A DNA stretch of 64,000 nucleotides from Maricaulis sp047308265 (GCF_047308265.1 NZ_JBKQWY010000008.1:180379-244378), one strand, 5' to 3'; shown: positions 14,550-24,113, numbered from the stretch's first letter. Made by a program: numbers and translations. The notes: generated by a model not told the origin, from the sequence alone.

Positions 14550-17069
14550 CTAGTTCTGCAGACGCAGGGTCAGACCCCAGGTGCGCGGAGCGCCCAGGAA
14601 TGCATTGAAAGAGCCCGGCTGGAACGGACCATCGAAACCGACCTGGATATAGTCTTCATCCAGAAGATTGCGGCCCCACAATTCCAGCGACCAGCTTTCA
14701 TCGGCTGCCATCAGGCCGACACGACCGTTGAACAGGGCATAGGCGTCCTGGACTTTCTGCGGATCCAGGTCGGAGCCGGTGTTCTGTTCGGACACCCAGC
14801 GACCATCGAGGTGGGCGAGCCAGTTCAGGTCATCCGTCAGGCTGGCCTGATAGGAGACAGAACCGGAGGCATACCATTCCGGTGCCAGCGAGAAGTTTTG
14901 ACCGGACAGACGGTCCACGTCCGGCGTACCGGTCGGGTCGAACTCTTCATACTTGGCGTCAGAATACGTCAGCCCGCCCTGCATGGTCAGACCCGGCATG
15001 CTCTCCGGCAGGTAGAGCAGCTCCAGCTCGGCACCCCGGGTCGACGCGCCGTCGATCGAGGTCACAAAGAAGGCAATGCCGTTGAACGTGTTGAGCTGGT
15101 AGGTCTCAAAGTCCGAATAGTAGAGATACAGGTTGGCCAGCAGGGTGTCGTTGAGCCACTCGGTCTTGAAGCCCAGCTCGAAGCTGTCAACCAGTTCCGG
15201 GTCGAAGGTGGCCGGATATTCCGACGTCCCTGCCAGGATGCCTGTGAAATCAACCGCGCTGGACCCGGCTTGCGTGAAGCGGTCCAGGTTGAAACCACCG
15301 GCCTTGTAGCCACGAGAATAGGTACCATAGGCCAGCAGGTCTTCGTTGAAGCGGTGCGACAGCGACAGGAGACCCGTCACTTCTTCCTCTTCAAGCGATT
15401 GATCCAGGCCGATCGTATTGTAGACATCGCGCGAGAACGGCAGGCAGGTGAAGGTGCCGAATTGCACAAGATCAGGAATGCCGACACCTGAACCGGCCGA
15501 GAAGCCAGCAAGGATCGCCTGGTTCTGAGCCGTCGAGAAGTCGAGCGCCTCACCAAACACCGCTTCCCAGACATCACAGGCCGGCACGTCCGAGGTCGCA
15601 AAATCAGCCGTCGCCGCCTTGTCCGTGCTGGTATACCGCAGCCCGAAGGTCACATTGGTGCTGTCGGTGAAGTTCCAGGTATTGTGCGTGAAGACGCTGA
15701 GGCTCTCAGCATCCTGGTTGAACACATCACCCGTCGGATTACCGCCACCAGACGGGGCCCCGGTTCCCGGCGCAAGTGGGGTAAAGGCCGGGATGAAGGT
15801 GAGACCCAGACCGTTGGCAAGATCCGTCACAAGGGTCGGCGATCCACCCAGAAGACCCAGATAGGCCTCGAACTGATCACCCATGACGATCGAGTCGCGG
15901 CGGACCAGTTCTTCTTCCGAATAATAACCACCGACCATCCAGTCGAGCTGGCCGCGCGAACCGGCCGCGCGCACTTCCAGGGTCCGCGTATCAACGCTGA
16001 CACCATTATTGGACGCATCACGATAGACGACGTCGGCACCGGTAAAGTCGGTGTCCTGGCCGGTCGTCAGCTCGTAGGCCCGGTCAGACGCGATCACAGT
16101 CAGGTCGAACGCATCGAGCGCCCACTCGAACGTGGCCGAATAGCCACCATCGGTGATGTCCTGCGTGGTGTCACGGTTGGACTGGATGACCCGGCTGAAC
16201 GGATCATCGGCACCCGGAAGCGGACGCGATCCCGGTACCAAAAAGTTCAGAGCGCCAGCCGTCGGGCCTGATTCCAGAGACGGAGCACCACAGCAGTCTT
16301 CACTGCGCTCGGTATAGTCTGCGGACAGCAGCAGCGACATGCTCTCATTGATGTCGAACAGCGCCTGGCCACGCATGGTGTGGAAGTCTTGATTGGCGTC
16401 TTCCGTCTGGGTGCGCGGACCGTTGAAAGTCTGCACAGTCTGGAAACCGTCGCGCGAACGGGCGGCACCGTACAGGCGAACGGCGACATTGTCGGAGATA
16501 CCGCCGGTAATACCTGCGGCCATGCCCAGACCTTCCACATCACCGGGCATGACGGTGAGTTCGAGATTGGCGCCGAAATCATATTCCGGACGCTTGGTCA
16601 CGACATTGATGATACCGGCAGAGGTATTGGCCCCGAACAGCGTGCCTTGCGGACCGCGCAGGACTTCGATGCGCTCAAGCTCACCGAGATCATTGAAGCC
16701 GACGCCGTTGCGAGCGCGCGGCACACCGTCAATGACGATACCCACCGAGGACTCCAGTCCCGGGTTATCGCCCACCGTACCGATGCCGCGAATACGCGCC
16801 GTCGTGACAAATTCATTGGATGTTGAGGTGACGTTGAGACCGGGCGAAATCACCGCCAGATCCTTGATGTCACGCACACCGGCATTTTGAAGCAGCTCGG
16901 CGTTATAGGCCGTAACAGCGACCGGAACGTCCTGGATCCCCTGCTCCCGCTTCTGGGCGGTCACGGTGATCGTTTCGACAGTCCGGCTGTCCTGGGCCTG
17001 GGCAGCCCCGGCAGTTACGGCAACAGCGGACGCAGCCGCCAGCAGAATGGCGCGTTTGGTATTAGCCAT
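14550..17069 (-). CDS. TonB-dependent receptor
   Basis: An 839-residue outer-membrane receptor. Signal peptide to about residue 25 (ending AAQAQ), TonB-box-like ETITVTAQKREQG, plug domain with QDVPVAVTAYNAELLQNAGV, then IRGIGTVGDNPGLESSVGIV and VLRGPQGTLFGANTSAG. A long barrel follows, ending with the aromatic/hydrophobic terminal strand GLTLRLQN. The EVLRGPQGTLFGAN type is typical of siderophore, vitamin or carbohydrate receptors in Sphingomonadales and Caulobacterales. Substrate unknown. It is divergent from the S9 peptidase gene, so uptake and peptide or ester processing may be linked. Terminated by the hairpin at 14498-14523. Confidence 0.92.
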   Translation of the reverse strand: MANTKRAILLAAASAVAVTAGAAQAQDSRTVETITVTAQKREQGIQDVPVAVTAYNAELLQNAGVRDIKDLAVISPGLNVTSTSNEFVTTARIRGIGTVGDNPGLESSVGIVIDGVPRARNGVGFNDLGELERIEVLRGPQGTLFGANTSAGIINVVTKRPEYDFGANLELTVMPGDVEGLGMAAGITGGISDNVAVRLYGAARSRDGFQTVQTFNGPRTQTEDANQDFHTMRGQALFDINESMSLLLSADYTERSEDCCGAPSLESGPTAGALNFLVPGSRPLPGADDPFSRVIQSNRDTTQDITDGGYSATFEWALDAFDLTVIASDRAYELTTGQDTDFTGADVVYRDASNNGVSVDTRTLEVRAAGSRGQLDWMVGGYYSEEELVRRDSIVMGDQFEAYLGLLGGSPTLVTDLANGLGLTFIPAFTPLAPGTGAPSGGGNPTGDVFNQDAESLSVFTHNTWNFTDSTNVTFGLRYTSTDKAATADFATSDVPACDVWEAVFGEALDFSTAQNQAILAGFSAGSGVGIPDLVQFGTFTCLPFSRDVYNTIGLDQSLEEEEVTGLLSLSHRFNEDLLAYGTYSRGYKAGGFNLDRFTQAGSSAVDFTGILAGTSEYPATFDPELVDSFELGFKTEWLNDTLLANLYLYYSDFETYQLNTFNGIAFFVTSIDGASTRGAELELLYLPESMPGLTMQGGLTYSDAKYEEFDPTGTPDVDRLSGQNFSLAPEWYASGSVSYQASLTDDLNWLAHLDGRWVSEQNTGSDLDPQKVQDAYALFNGRVGLMAADESWSLELWGRNLLDEDYIQVGFDGPFQPGSFNAFLGAPRTWGLTLRLQN

Positions 17070-17333
17070 CTATTTCCCTCCCGTTAGTCAGTGTTTTTAC
17101 TGACCGGCGTGTTTAGCCATTTTTGTATGTGCGACATTCGTTGATGACGCGATTTCGAGAATGACAGCTTTGCAACAGAATGCACGCCCCTACGGGTCAG
17201 GAACTTTGTTGCATGAGGAGTATTCAACGGGTTTTTCGAAAATTGTGGCAATCTCGTCACATCTTGTGAGCGGAAGTTGATTGGAACGCGCGTCCAAATG
17301 CGCTGTGATGGTGCCCAAGGGAGGACCATCCAC

Positions 17334-19430
17334 GTGTCTAATAGAATTATTGCAGGCAGCAGCCTGATTCTTTGTGCTTTTTCCGCCAGTTTCGCGTTTG
17401 CCGATGATGGCGCGATGACATCTCGCGCCACCGACGAATTGCGCATTTTCACGCCTGCCGATGTCTTCGACCTGGCCTCAGCCTCCCAGCCCCAGATCTC
17501 TCCGGACGGACGATTTATTGTCTACACGCGCCGCGAGAACGATATCCAGACGGATCAAACGCTCGCCACACTCTGGTTGTTTGACCGAGACACCGGAGAA
17601 GAACGCCGGATCGCCGGCGGCGAGACGCCGGCCGCATCGCCCCGCTGGGCCCCGAACAGCCAGGCCTTTGCCTATGTCCAGTCGGGTGAAGCACCGGCGC
17701 TCATGCGATTTGACATCGAGACCGGAGTATCAACCCGCGTGACCGGTATCGGGTTTGGTGCCAATGGGCTGACCTGGTCGCCGGACGGTCAACGACTGGC
17801 CTTTGCCAGCTTTGTTCCCGCTGCGGGTATCGCGCCGCAAGCCCTGCCCGAACGTCCCGACGGTGCAGACTGGGCCGCACCGGCCCAGATCGATGACCGG
17901 ATCGTCTTTCGTATCGATGGCGTGGGTCCGCTGCCGCGCGGCCGAAACCAGATCTTCATCGTCAGGGCCGAGGGCGGCACCGCCCTGCAGGTGACAGAGG
18001 ACGCCTACGGTGCCAGCGCCGATTTCACCTGGAGTGCAGACAGTCGCAGCCTGATCGTCTCGGTTGATCGTCGCCTGGACACCGATACCTCCGTCAGCGA
18101 TACGGAGCTCTATCGCCTGGATCTGGATGATGGCAGCCTGAGCGCCCTCACTGATCGTCGCGGTCCGGACAATGCGCCGCGCCTGTCCCCCGATGGCCAG
18201 CACCTGGCCTGGCTGGGGTATGATGATCGCCGCATGGGCTATCACAATACCGAGCTTTACATCGGCAAGGCTGACGGCACGGATGCGCGATCCATCAGTG
18301 CGGATCTCGACCGTGCGATCACCCAGGCTCGCTGGAGTGAAGACAGCGAACACCTCTTCATCAGCTATATTGATCATGGCCGGACCCATCTGGCGCAAAT
18401 CGACCTGGACGGCCAGATCATCCCCGTGCGCGATGATCTGATGCCGGACGTGTTCGGACGCCCCTATTCGAGCGGATCCTGGTCCGTCTCCGCATCAGAT
18501 GAGCTGGCCTATACCTGGGGCGATGTCAGCCACCCCTCCGAAATCGCCGTTCTGGACACGCCGCAGGACGAGCCGCAGATCCTGACGGATTTTGCCCGCA
18601 AGAGTGTCGCCGGCATCACCTTCGGCCGGGTTGAACAGATGGACTGGACCACACCCGTTGATGGCCTGGAGGCCGAGGGCTGGATCATCTATCCGCCCGA
18701 TTTCGACCCGGACCAGCTCTACCCCATGATCCTGGAAATCCATGGCGGTCCCTTCTCCAGCTATGGCCCGGTTTTTACGGGAGAACTACAGCTAATGGCC
18801 GCTCGTGGTTATGTCGTGCTGTACACCAATCCGCGCGGATCGACGGGGTATGGCTATGAGTTTGCCAATGAGATCCACCACAATTATCCCGGTCAGGATT
18901 ATGACGACCTGATCGCGGGGGTCGATGCCCTGATCGATCGCGGCTTTATTGACGAAGACCGACTGTTCGTGACCGGTGGATCGGGCGGAGGTGTTCTCAC
19001 GGCCTGGATCATTGGCAATACGGACCGCTTCGCCGCTGCCGGTGTCATCAAACCGGTGATCAACTGGTCGAGCTTCGTCCTGCATTCCGATCTGCCGAAC
19101 TTTTTCTATCGCTACTGGTTCGGTGAAGCACCGTGGGAAAACCCGGACGAATATTGGCGTCGCTCGCCGCTCTCCCTGGTCGGCAATGTCGACACGCCGA
19201 CCCTGATGATGGTGGGTGGAGCCGATAGCCGGACCCCGCGCAGTGAGACCGAGCAGTATTACTCCGCCCTGCAATTACGCAATGTGCCAACCCGGCTGGT
19301 GGTCATTCCAGACACGCCGCACGGCATCGCCAATTCACGGCCCAGTCGCCTTTTGACCAAAGTGGAAGAAATCCTGCATTGGTTCGAGACACATGACCCT
19401 GCGCGTGTCGACGAATCTGACGCGGAGTAA
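17334..19430 (+). CDS. S9 family peptidase (prolyl oligopeptidase / acylaminoacyl-peptidase type), secreted
   Basis: A 698-residue protein. The GTG at 17334 is preferred: it follows AAGGGAGG at 17317-17324 and gives a good signal peptide (SSLILCAFSASFAFA). Residues about 40-430 form a beta-propeller of WD40/DPP-like TolB repeats (ISPDGRFIVYTRREN, WAPNSQAFAY, LSPDGQHLAWLGYDD). The C-terminal alpha/beta hydrolase has HGGPFSSYGPVF, nucleophile motif TGGSGGGVL, the acid in GGADSRTP and the His in DTPHGI. It is a periplasmic exo- or oligopeptidase of unknown specificity. Divergent from the TonB receptor; the nitrilase gene follows after 5 nt and is probably co-transcribed. Confidence 0.9.
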   Translation: MSNRIIAGSSLILCAFSASFAFADDGAMTSRATDELRIFTPADVFDLASASQPQISPDGRFIVYTRRENDIQTDQTLATLWLFDRDTGEERRIAGGETPAASPRWAPNSQAFAYVQSGEAPALMRFDIETGVSTRVTGIGFGANGLTWSPDGQRLAFASFVPAAGIAPQALPERPDGADWAAPAQIDDRIVFRIDGVGPLPRGRNQIFIVRAEGGTALQVTEDAYGASADFTWSADSRSLIVSVDRRLDTDTSVSDTELYRLDLDDGSLSALTDRRGPDNAPRLSPDGQHLAWLGYDDRRMGYHNTELYIGKADGTDARSISADLDRAITQARWSEDSEHLFISYIDHGRTHLAQIDLDGQIIPVRDDLMPDVFGRPYSSGSWSVSASDELAYTWGDVSHPSEIAVLDTPQDEPQILTDFARKSVAGITFGRVEQMDWTTPVDGLEAEGWIIYPPDFDPDQLYPMILEIHGGPFSSYGPVFTGELQLMAARGYVVLYTNPRGSTGYGYEFANEIHHNYPGQDYDDLIAGVDALIDRGFIDEDRLFVTGGSGGGVLTAWIIGNTDRFAAAGVIKPVINWSSFVLHSDLPNFFYRYWFGEAPWENPDEYWRRSPLSLVGNVDTPTLMMVGGADSRTPRSETEQYYSALQLRNVPTRLVVIPDTPHGIANSRPSRLLTKVEEILHWFETHDPARVDESDAE

Positions 19431-19435
19431 GGCCC

Positions 19436-20377
19436 ATGTCCCTATCCTCAACCGTGAAACTGGCCGTGGTCCAGGCCGCTCCGATCTTCTTTGATCGCAA
19501 GGCCTCGACCGAGAAAGCCTGTCAGCTGATTGCCGAGGCCGGACAGAATGGCGCCCAGATCACCGCCTTTGGTGAGACCTGGTTGCCCGGTTATCCGTTT
19601 TTCATCGAGGCCCCTTTGTCGGACCTGTGGTGGGACGCCTCGGCTCTCTATCTCGACCAGGCCGTGCGGCTGGACGGTCCCGAAATCGCCGATCTGTGCA
19701 TGGCCGCTCGCAAGGCCGGGACGGATGTGGTGATCGGTATCGCAGAACTCGACCCGCAGACCGAAGGATCGATCTACGCCAGCCTCGTCTTTATCGGCCG
19801 GGAAGGCACGGTTCTGGGACGTCATCGCAAGATCAAACCGACCCATCACGAACGCTCCGTGTGGGCGGACGGCGATGCCCGGGGCCTGGTCGCTCATGAG
19901 CGCAGTTACGGGCGTCTGTCAGGATTGAACTGCTGGGAGCACAATGTGCTGTTGCCCGGGTTTTCACTCATCGCCCAGGGCACGCAATTCCATGTTGCGG
20001 CCTGGCCGGGCCGGGAGCCCGAAACCGCACCCAGTGAACCGGTCTGGTCGCGTCAGCTCCTGTTGTCGCGGGCCTTCGCCAGCCAGGCGGCCGCCTATGT
20101 CCTGGCACCCGCCGGCCTGCGGCTTAACGCGCATGTCCCCGAGCGGTTCCAGCCGTTGAACATGTTTGAGCATACCGGTCAAAGCGCCATTATCGACCCG
20201 CGTGGAGAAGTGATCGCCGGGCCCGCTGAGGGCGAGACCGTGCTCTACGCCGATGCCGACCCCGAACTCATCCGCAAGTGCAAGGCCGCCTGTGATCCGG
20301 CCGGACATTACGCCCGACCGGACCTGTTTGAAGTGCGGCTCGAAGGCCAGACCATCTGGCCCGGGCCGACACGCTAG
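19436..20377 (+). CDS. Nitrilase / carbon-nitrogen hydrolase
   Basis: A 313-residue enzyme with the full nitrilase triad at family spacing: Glu47 in FGETWLPGYPFF, Lys132 in HRKIKPTHHER and Cys166 in LNCWEHN, 34 residues after the Lys as in characterised nitrilases. The HRK..PT..ER and CWE signatures place it in branch 1 (true nitrilases) rather than amidases; it would convert a nitrile to a carboxylate and ammonia, or hydrate it. Substrate unknown. It starts 5 nt after the S9 peptidase stop and overlaps the convergent tautomerase gene by 4 nt. Confidence 0.9.
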   Translation: MSLSSTVKLAVVQAAPIFFDRKASTEKACQLIAEAGQNGAQITAFGETWLPGYPFFIEAPLSDLWWDASALYLDQAVRLDGPEIADLCMAARKAGTDVVIGIAELDPQTEGSIYASLVFIGREGTVLGRHRKIKPTHHERSVWADGDARGLVAHERSYGRLSGLNCWEHNVLLPGFSLIAQGTQFHVAAWPGREPETAPSEPVWSRQLLLSRAFASQAAAYVLAPAGLRLNAHVPERFQPLNMFEHTGQSAIIDPRGEVIAGPAEGETVLYADADPELIRKCKAACDPAGHYARPDLFEVRLEGQTIWPGPTR

Positions 20378-20595
20378 TCGGTCGCCTTACCGGCCTGGAG
20401 GGCGTGTCTGTATTGCATGACCGGCACGCCTCCCACGCCCCAATTGTCGAGCGGGACTTCCTCGATCACAACAAATGTGGTGGCCGGGGATTTGTTGAGC
20501 ACATCAACCAGAAGATCGGTCGCGCCCTTGATCAGGGCCGCTTTCTGCTCGGCGGTGACACCTTCTTCGGTCACCTGAATATTCACATAGGGCAT
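20374..20595 (-). CDS. 4-oxalocrotonate tautomerase family protein
   Basis: A 73-residue protein. After Met removal the N-terminus is Pro1 (MPYVNIQVTEEGVTAEQK), the catalytic base of the family. LIKGATDLLVDVLNKSP forms the helix, and TTFVVIEEVPLDNWGVGG is the second conserved block. It assembles as a hexamer in known members and performs keto-enol tautomerization. It is the last gene of the GST/NTF2-like/tautomerase unit and starts directly after the stop of the NTF2-like gene. Confidence 0.9.
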   Translation of the reverse strand: MPYVNIQVTEEGVTAEQKAALIKGATDLLVDVLNKSPATTFVVIEEVPLDNWGVGGVPVMQYRHALQAGKATD

Positions 20596-20991
20596 CTAGG
20601 CCTCCGTGGATGTGGATGTGTGGGAACGGGGCAGGATCTGGAAAATCTTGGAGATGATCTGCCAGCGGCCCTCAACGCGGATGAATGTCAGAAAATCGAC
20701 GAAATCCTTGTCACCGATCGAGCACCGCACGCGCGCACGCGCCGTGTTTTCGCCGGCCAGATCAATCCCGTCGATGATGTCGCGACGCGCCTCACCGCGC
20801 GATTGCGGCGACTGCCGCGCCGCCACAACGGGCACATACTCGTCCATCGTTCGATAAAGGAGCGGGCTTTCATCGGCAGTGGCATAGATCGCACGCGGAT
20901 GAAACACCGCCTGGAGCAGATCCGTATCGCACGTATAGAGCGCATCAAAATAACGGGCGATCAGCGCTTCGATCTCGTTCAGAGCACTCAC
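20596..20991 (-). CDS. NTF2-like (SnoaL/lumazine-binding type) protein
   Basis: A 131-residue single-domain protein with an NTF2-like cone fold pattern: EIEALIARYFDALYTCDTDL, FHPRAIYATADESPLLYRTM, then ARVRCSIGDKDFVDFLTFIR and GRWQIISKIFQILP. The family includes isomerases, small hydrolases and ligand carriers. Its position between a tautomerase and a GST suggests it handles a small electrophilic or enolizable compound. Its start overlaps the GST stop by 4 nt. Specific activity unknown. Confidence 0.82.
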   Translation of the reverse strand: MSALNEIEALIARYFDALYTCDTDLLQAVFHPRAIYATADESPLLYRTMDEYVPVVAARQSPQSRGEARRDIIDGIDLAGENTARARVRCSIGDKDFVDFLTFIRVEGRWQIISKIFQILPRSHTSTSTEA

Positions 20992-21602
20992 TGGACCAGT
21001 CCCTCCGCCTTGAGCGCTGCCTGCACAGCCGGCCGCTCGCTAACCCGGCCATGCAGCCCGGCCAGGGCCGGCCAGTCGGCCAGGTTGAGACCAATAAAGC
21101 CGGCCCAGTTGAGCACTGTGAACGCATAGGCATCGGCCAGGGAGTACTGCTCGCCCAACAGATAGGGACGACCGTCCGTCATGAAACCGGCCAGCAAGCC
21201 CAGACGATTGCGCAGCTTCGCCTCGTGCGGCTCAGCCCCTGGCTCTCCCAGGGTCACCCCGGAGAAGAACGGGCTGAACGCCTTGTGCACTTCACTCGCC
21301 AGAAAGCTCAGGACTTCTTCCAGACGCGCGCGTTTGACCGTACCGGCCGTCGGTGCCAGCGCCGTGTGCGGGGCCTGGTCGGCGATGTATTGCAGGATGG
21401 ACAGGCTTTCTGTCAGAACATCGCCGGAGCCCAGACGAAGGGCCGGGACATAACCACGCGCATTGACGTCGCGATAGGCATCACCGCTTTCGGTCTGTCC
21501 GCTCTCGGTATCCACCTTGACCAGTTCGAAGCGCTCTTCGGTTTCGCGCAGCAGGATATGGCTGGCGAGCGAACAGGCTCCGGGTTTGTAATAGAGTTGC
21601 AT
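20988..21602 (-). CDS. gst: Glutathione S-transferase, beta-class type
   Basis: A 204-residue GST. The thioredoxin-like domain starts MQLYYKPGACSLASHILLRE, with Cys10 at the position that marks bacterial beta-class enzymes. VPALRLGSGDVLTESLSILQ is the glutathione gamma-glutamyl site (cis-Pro, then Glu-Ser). The all-helical C-terminal domain ends near residue 200. RBS GGAGAG lies upstream. It is the first gene of a three-gene unit and is divergent from the HxlR regulator, a common arrangement for electrophile or aldehyde stress genes. Confidence 0.9.
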   Translation of the reverse strand: MQLYYKPGACSLASHILLRETEERFELVKVDTESGQTESGDAYRDVNARGYVPALRLGSGDVLTESLSILQYIADQAPHTALAPTAGTVKRARLEEVLSFLASEVHKAFSPFFSGVTLGEPGAEPHEAKLRNRLGLLAGFMTDGRPYLLGEQYSLADAYAFTVLNWAGFIGLNLADWPALAGLHGRVSERPAVQAALKAEGLVQ

Positions 21603-21661
21603 GGATCTCTCCTTTCGTGATCGACGCCGCCGAGATGGAGAGAGGAGTATCTGTTTACAAG

Positions 21662-21710
21662 CAGGTTTCCATTAGTTACCGTCATTTTCAAGTTACCGCC
21701 AGGAAACCTG
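21662..21710. promoter_or_regulatory. Candidate HxlR operator in the divergent promoter
   Basis: CAGGTTTCC (21662-21670) and its exact inverted copy GGAAACCTG (21702-21710) frame two direct copies of GTTACCG (21675-21681 and 21692-21698, 17 nt apart). All lie between the divergent GST and hxlR-type genes. Local regulator binding is inferred from position; MarR/HxlR-type proteins usually bind such symmetric sites. Confidence 0.45.
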
Positions 21711-21719
21711 ATATCCGCC

Positions 21720-22118
21720 ATGTCACTCAAAATGCGCAAAAATCACAGCCCAGATCCGCCCGTCCCGTGTGCTCTTACCGAATGCATGAGCATTATTGCC
21801 GGGGCCTGGGCGCCCAATGTGGTGTGGAGTCTGCGCTCCGGCCCCCGGCGATTCAACGAGCTGCGTGAGGATATCCCGCCCGTCTCTGCCAAGGTCTTGT
21901 CGACACGCCTCAAGGAGCTAGAGGAACGCGGTGTGCTCAAACGCCGGGTCAAACGCACCTCCCCGCCCTCGGTGGAGTATGAACTGACCGAGCTGGGCCA
22001 GGATCTCATCCCGGCCCTCGACGCCATCGTCCAGGTCGGTTTCAAGCTGAAAATTGCCCGCGGTGAGTGGCCCGCAGACGAGCCCATTCCCAGCCACGCC
22101 CGGGTTGAACGGCCCTAG
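21720..22118 (+). CDS. HxlR-family winged-helix transcriptional regulator
   Basis: A 132-residue protein with the HxlR order: CALTECMSIIAGAWAPNVVW (Cys near the first helix), GPRRFNELREDIPPVSAKVL, STRLKELEERGVLKRRV and the YELTELGQDLIPALDAIV wing and C-terminal helix. Cys residues near the N-terminus (Cys17 and Cys22) are at the usual position for redox or electrophile sensing in this family. It is divergent from the GST unit, which it probably controls. Confidence 0.88.
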   Translation: MSLKMRKNHSPDPPVPCALTECMSIIAGAWAPNVVWSLRSGPRRFNELREDIPPVSAKVLSTRLKELEERGVLKRRVKRTSPPSVEYELTELGQDLIPALDAIVQVGFKLKIARGEWPADEPIPSHARVERP

Positions 22119-22151
22119 GCACAGCCCGCACAAAACGGGCGCAAACCCGGG

Positions 22152-22781
22152 TCAGGCCGAAACACTGGGCCGCGCGTTCACAGCATCACGCCAGGTCGCC
22201 AGCGCCTTAAAGGTCTCGGGCGGCCCCATTTTCACCCAGCCCGCGAAATCACAACACACAAGAGCGGCGATGTCGGCCGCGGAAAAAGCTTCGCCCGCCA
22301 GGTAGGGTGTCTCCTGCAATCGGGTATCAAGCACCTCGAAAAACGCCTCGATCCGCGCCGCGCCGCGCTCGGCAAGCGCCGGGATCTGCTCATAATCGCG
22401 CGGCCCTGTGAGGCTGCGCTTCTTGAAGAAGCTGGAGGTGTTGCGCAAGACTTCCGCGATGGCCATCAGCCCTTCGCTCTCCACACGCGCCGTCCATTCC
22501 GCCACCAGAGCCTTTTCAATCGGATCACGGCCCAGGAGCGGCGGCTCGGGGCAGGTCTCTTCCAGATAGCGTGCAATGGACGCATTATCGGTCAGCACCA
22601 CGCCGTCTTCGAGCACAAGTGCCGGGACAGTCTGACGTGGATTGATGGCGGTAAAGGCCTCGCCGCGCTGTTCCTCCGCGCCCAGATCCACCTGGATGAT
22701 CTCAACATCCAGCCCTTTCTCCGCCATGAAAATGCGCGCTCGTCGCGGGCTGGGCGCTCGGGCAAAATCATAGAATTTCAT
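22152..22781 (-). CDS. gst: Glutathione S-transferase
   Basis: A 209-residue GST from ATG 22781, which follows a near-ideal AGGAGGT; a longer frame upstream lacks an RBS. The N-terminal domain has MKFYDFARAPSPRRARIFMA and NPRQTVPALVLEDG followed by LTDNASIARYLEE (cis-Pro and Asp/Asn-Ala-Ser glutathione site). The C-terminal helices include YLAGEAFSAADIAALVCCDF. SPRRAR replaces a clear catalytic Tyr or Cys, suggesting a Ser-type class. It is convergent with the hxlR gene, 33 nt apart. Confidence 0.88.
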   Translation of the reverse strand: MKFYDFARAPSPRRARIFMAEKGLDVEIIQVDLGAEEQRGEAFTAINPRQTVPALVLEDGVVLTDNASIARYLEETCPEPPLLGRDPIEKALVAEWTARVESEGLMAIAEVLRNTSSFFKKRSLTGPRDYEQIPALAERGAARIEAFFEVLDTRLQETPYLAGEAFSAADIAALVCCDFAGWVKMGPPETFKALATWRDAVNARPSVSA

Positions 22782-23045
22782 GTATCGACCTCCTGAAACG
22801 ATCCGGTCTGGCGCCGGACTGTGCGGCGCGAGCCTGTCAGACAGGCTGCGTTCATACAAGGCCTGATAGTGGCGGCGTTTAACGTTGTTTTCCCGCGGGA
22901 GGGGAATCGCGAGACGGAGACTCATTTGAGGCGAGATTGCCTTAATTTGCCCCGAAATCGCCTCCCTCCCCGAAAGTTCCGGCCATGATTGGCGTTAACC
23001 ATGATGAAATCGACCTATGGGGGTCTAATTCAGGGAGGGGAGGCC

Positions 23046-23996
23046 ATGCCCCAGAAGATTGCAGAATTTCTGAACAAGCCGGGTGCCAAACCCGACCGTG
23101 ATGCAGATCTGGATGATGAGTTCGAATCCGATTCCGAAACCGGTCTGCTGAATGTGTCTCTGTTGCGCCTTGAAGGGGCGACGGCCCGGGCTGAAGGAGC
23201 GCAGGAGAATCTCAAGGTTTTCCGCCGCACCTGGGGTAATGCCATCCCCGATGAGACCACGAGTGAATTCTCTTCGGACGTGTCCACACAGCCGGATGTG
23301 AAACCGATCAATCGTGCGGCGGTTTATCCCAAATCGCACATGCTGCACTTCTCCGTGCTGGCCGCTCTGGTCCTGTTCGAAGGCCTCGCCAACGCCTATT
23401 TCTTCTCTACCGGCTCGGATCTGGGTCTGTTGGGAGGCTGGCTGCAGGCGATCACCGTGTCCTTTACCAATGTGATCACGGCGTTCTTCCTGATCGGCTT
23501 CATCGGCCTGCGTCTGATGGCCAATCCACACAAGCGGGTCCACCAGATCCTGGGTGCCGGGGTAATTGCCCTGACGACGATCGCCCTTTTGGCCCTGAAC
23601 TTGTCGGCGGCGCACTATCGCGATCTGATGGAGCTGCATGCTGCCACCCTGGCCATGGGCGGAGCCGAGCAAACGGGCGTGATCCTGGATCCGGTTCAGG
23701 CGGCCTGGAACAATATGACCGGGCTGAAATCTCTAGAAGCCCTGTTATTGTTCATCCTGGGTACCACATTCGCGGCGATCGCTGCCTATAAGGGCCGCAC
23801 CTTCTCCGACGCCATCATGGGATATGCCGGGGCAACGCGGAAGCTGGAGAAAGCCTCCGAAGGCCTGATGAAGGCGCTCGAAGAGGCCGCCAAGGACAAG
23901 GACGTCAAGAAAATGAAGGGCCATGCCCTGCTGACCGACGCCCAGACCCTGAATGTCGAGATCCTGCGTGAGCTGGAAGGCCCGGCCCGCACCTGA
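23046..23996 (+). CDS. Four-span inner-membrane protein of unknown function
   Basis: A 316-residue protein from ATG 23046, which follows GGGAGGGGAGG. An acidic N-terminal cytoplasmic part (about 90 residues, with a possible coiled coil) is followed by four hydrophobic segments: LHFSVLAALVLFEGLANAYF, WLQAITVSFTNVITAFFLIG, GAGVIALTTIALLALNLSAA and LEALLLFILGTTFAAIAAYK. The cytoplasmic tail is Lys/Glu/Ala-rich helical (MKALEEAAKDKDVKKMKGHA). I do not recognise a named family. Next on the strand, after a hairpin, is a vWA-like protein with one membrane anchor; the two may act together. Confidence 0.7.
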   Translation: MPQKIAEFLNKPGAKPDRDADLDDEFESDSETGLLNVSLLRLEGATARAEGAQENLKVFRRTWGNAIPDETTSEFSSDVSTQPDVKPINRAAVYPKSHMLHFSVLAALVLFEGLANAYFFSTGSDLGLLGGWLQAITVSFTNVITAFFLIGFIGLRLMANPHKRVHQILGAGVIALTTIALLALNLSAAHYRDLMELHAATLAMGGAEQTGVILDPVQAAWNNMTGLKSLEALLLFILGTTFAAIAAYKGRTFSDAIMGYAGATRKLEKASEGLMKALEEAAKDKDVKKMKGHALLTDAQTLNVEILRELEGPART

Positions 23997-24014
23997 TCCT
24001 CACTCACCCGCGTC

Positions 24015-24037
24015 GGGGACGGTGATACACCGTCCCC
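24015..24037 (+). terminator. Hairpin between the membrane protein and vWA-like genes
   Basis: GGGGACGG (24015-24022) and CCGTCCCC (24030-24037), a perfect 8-bp stem with loop TGATACA, followed by ACGATTTTC. It is probably a partial terminator, since the next gene is on the same strand. Confidence 0.55.
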
Positions 24038-24113
24038 ACGATTTTCGCCCCGCTCAGGAGAAATCCCTGTATAAGACGGGCGGGGTTTCGAACAACAAGC
24101 GACGGAGGGGGCC

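Noticed and set aside
17171..17213. TGCAAC / GTTGCA inverted pair between TonB receptor and S9 peptidase
   Set aside because: Only 6-bp arms with a 31-nt spacer; expected by chance.
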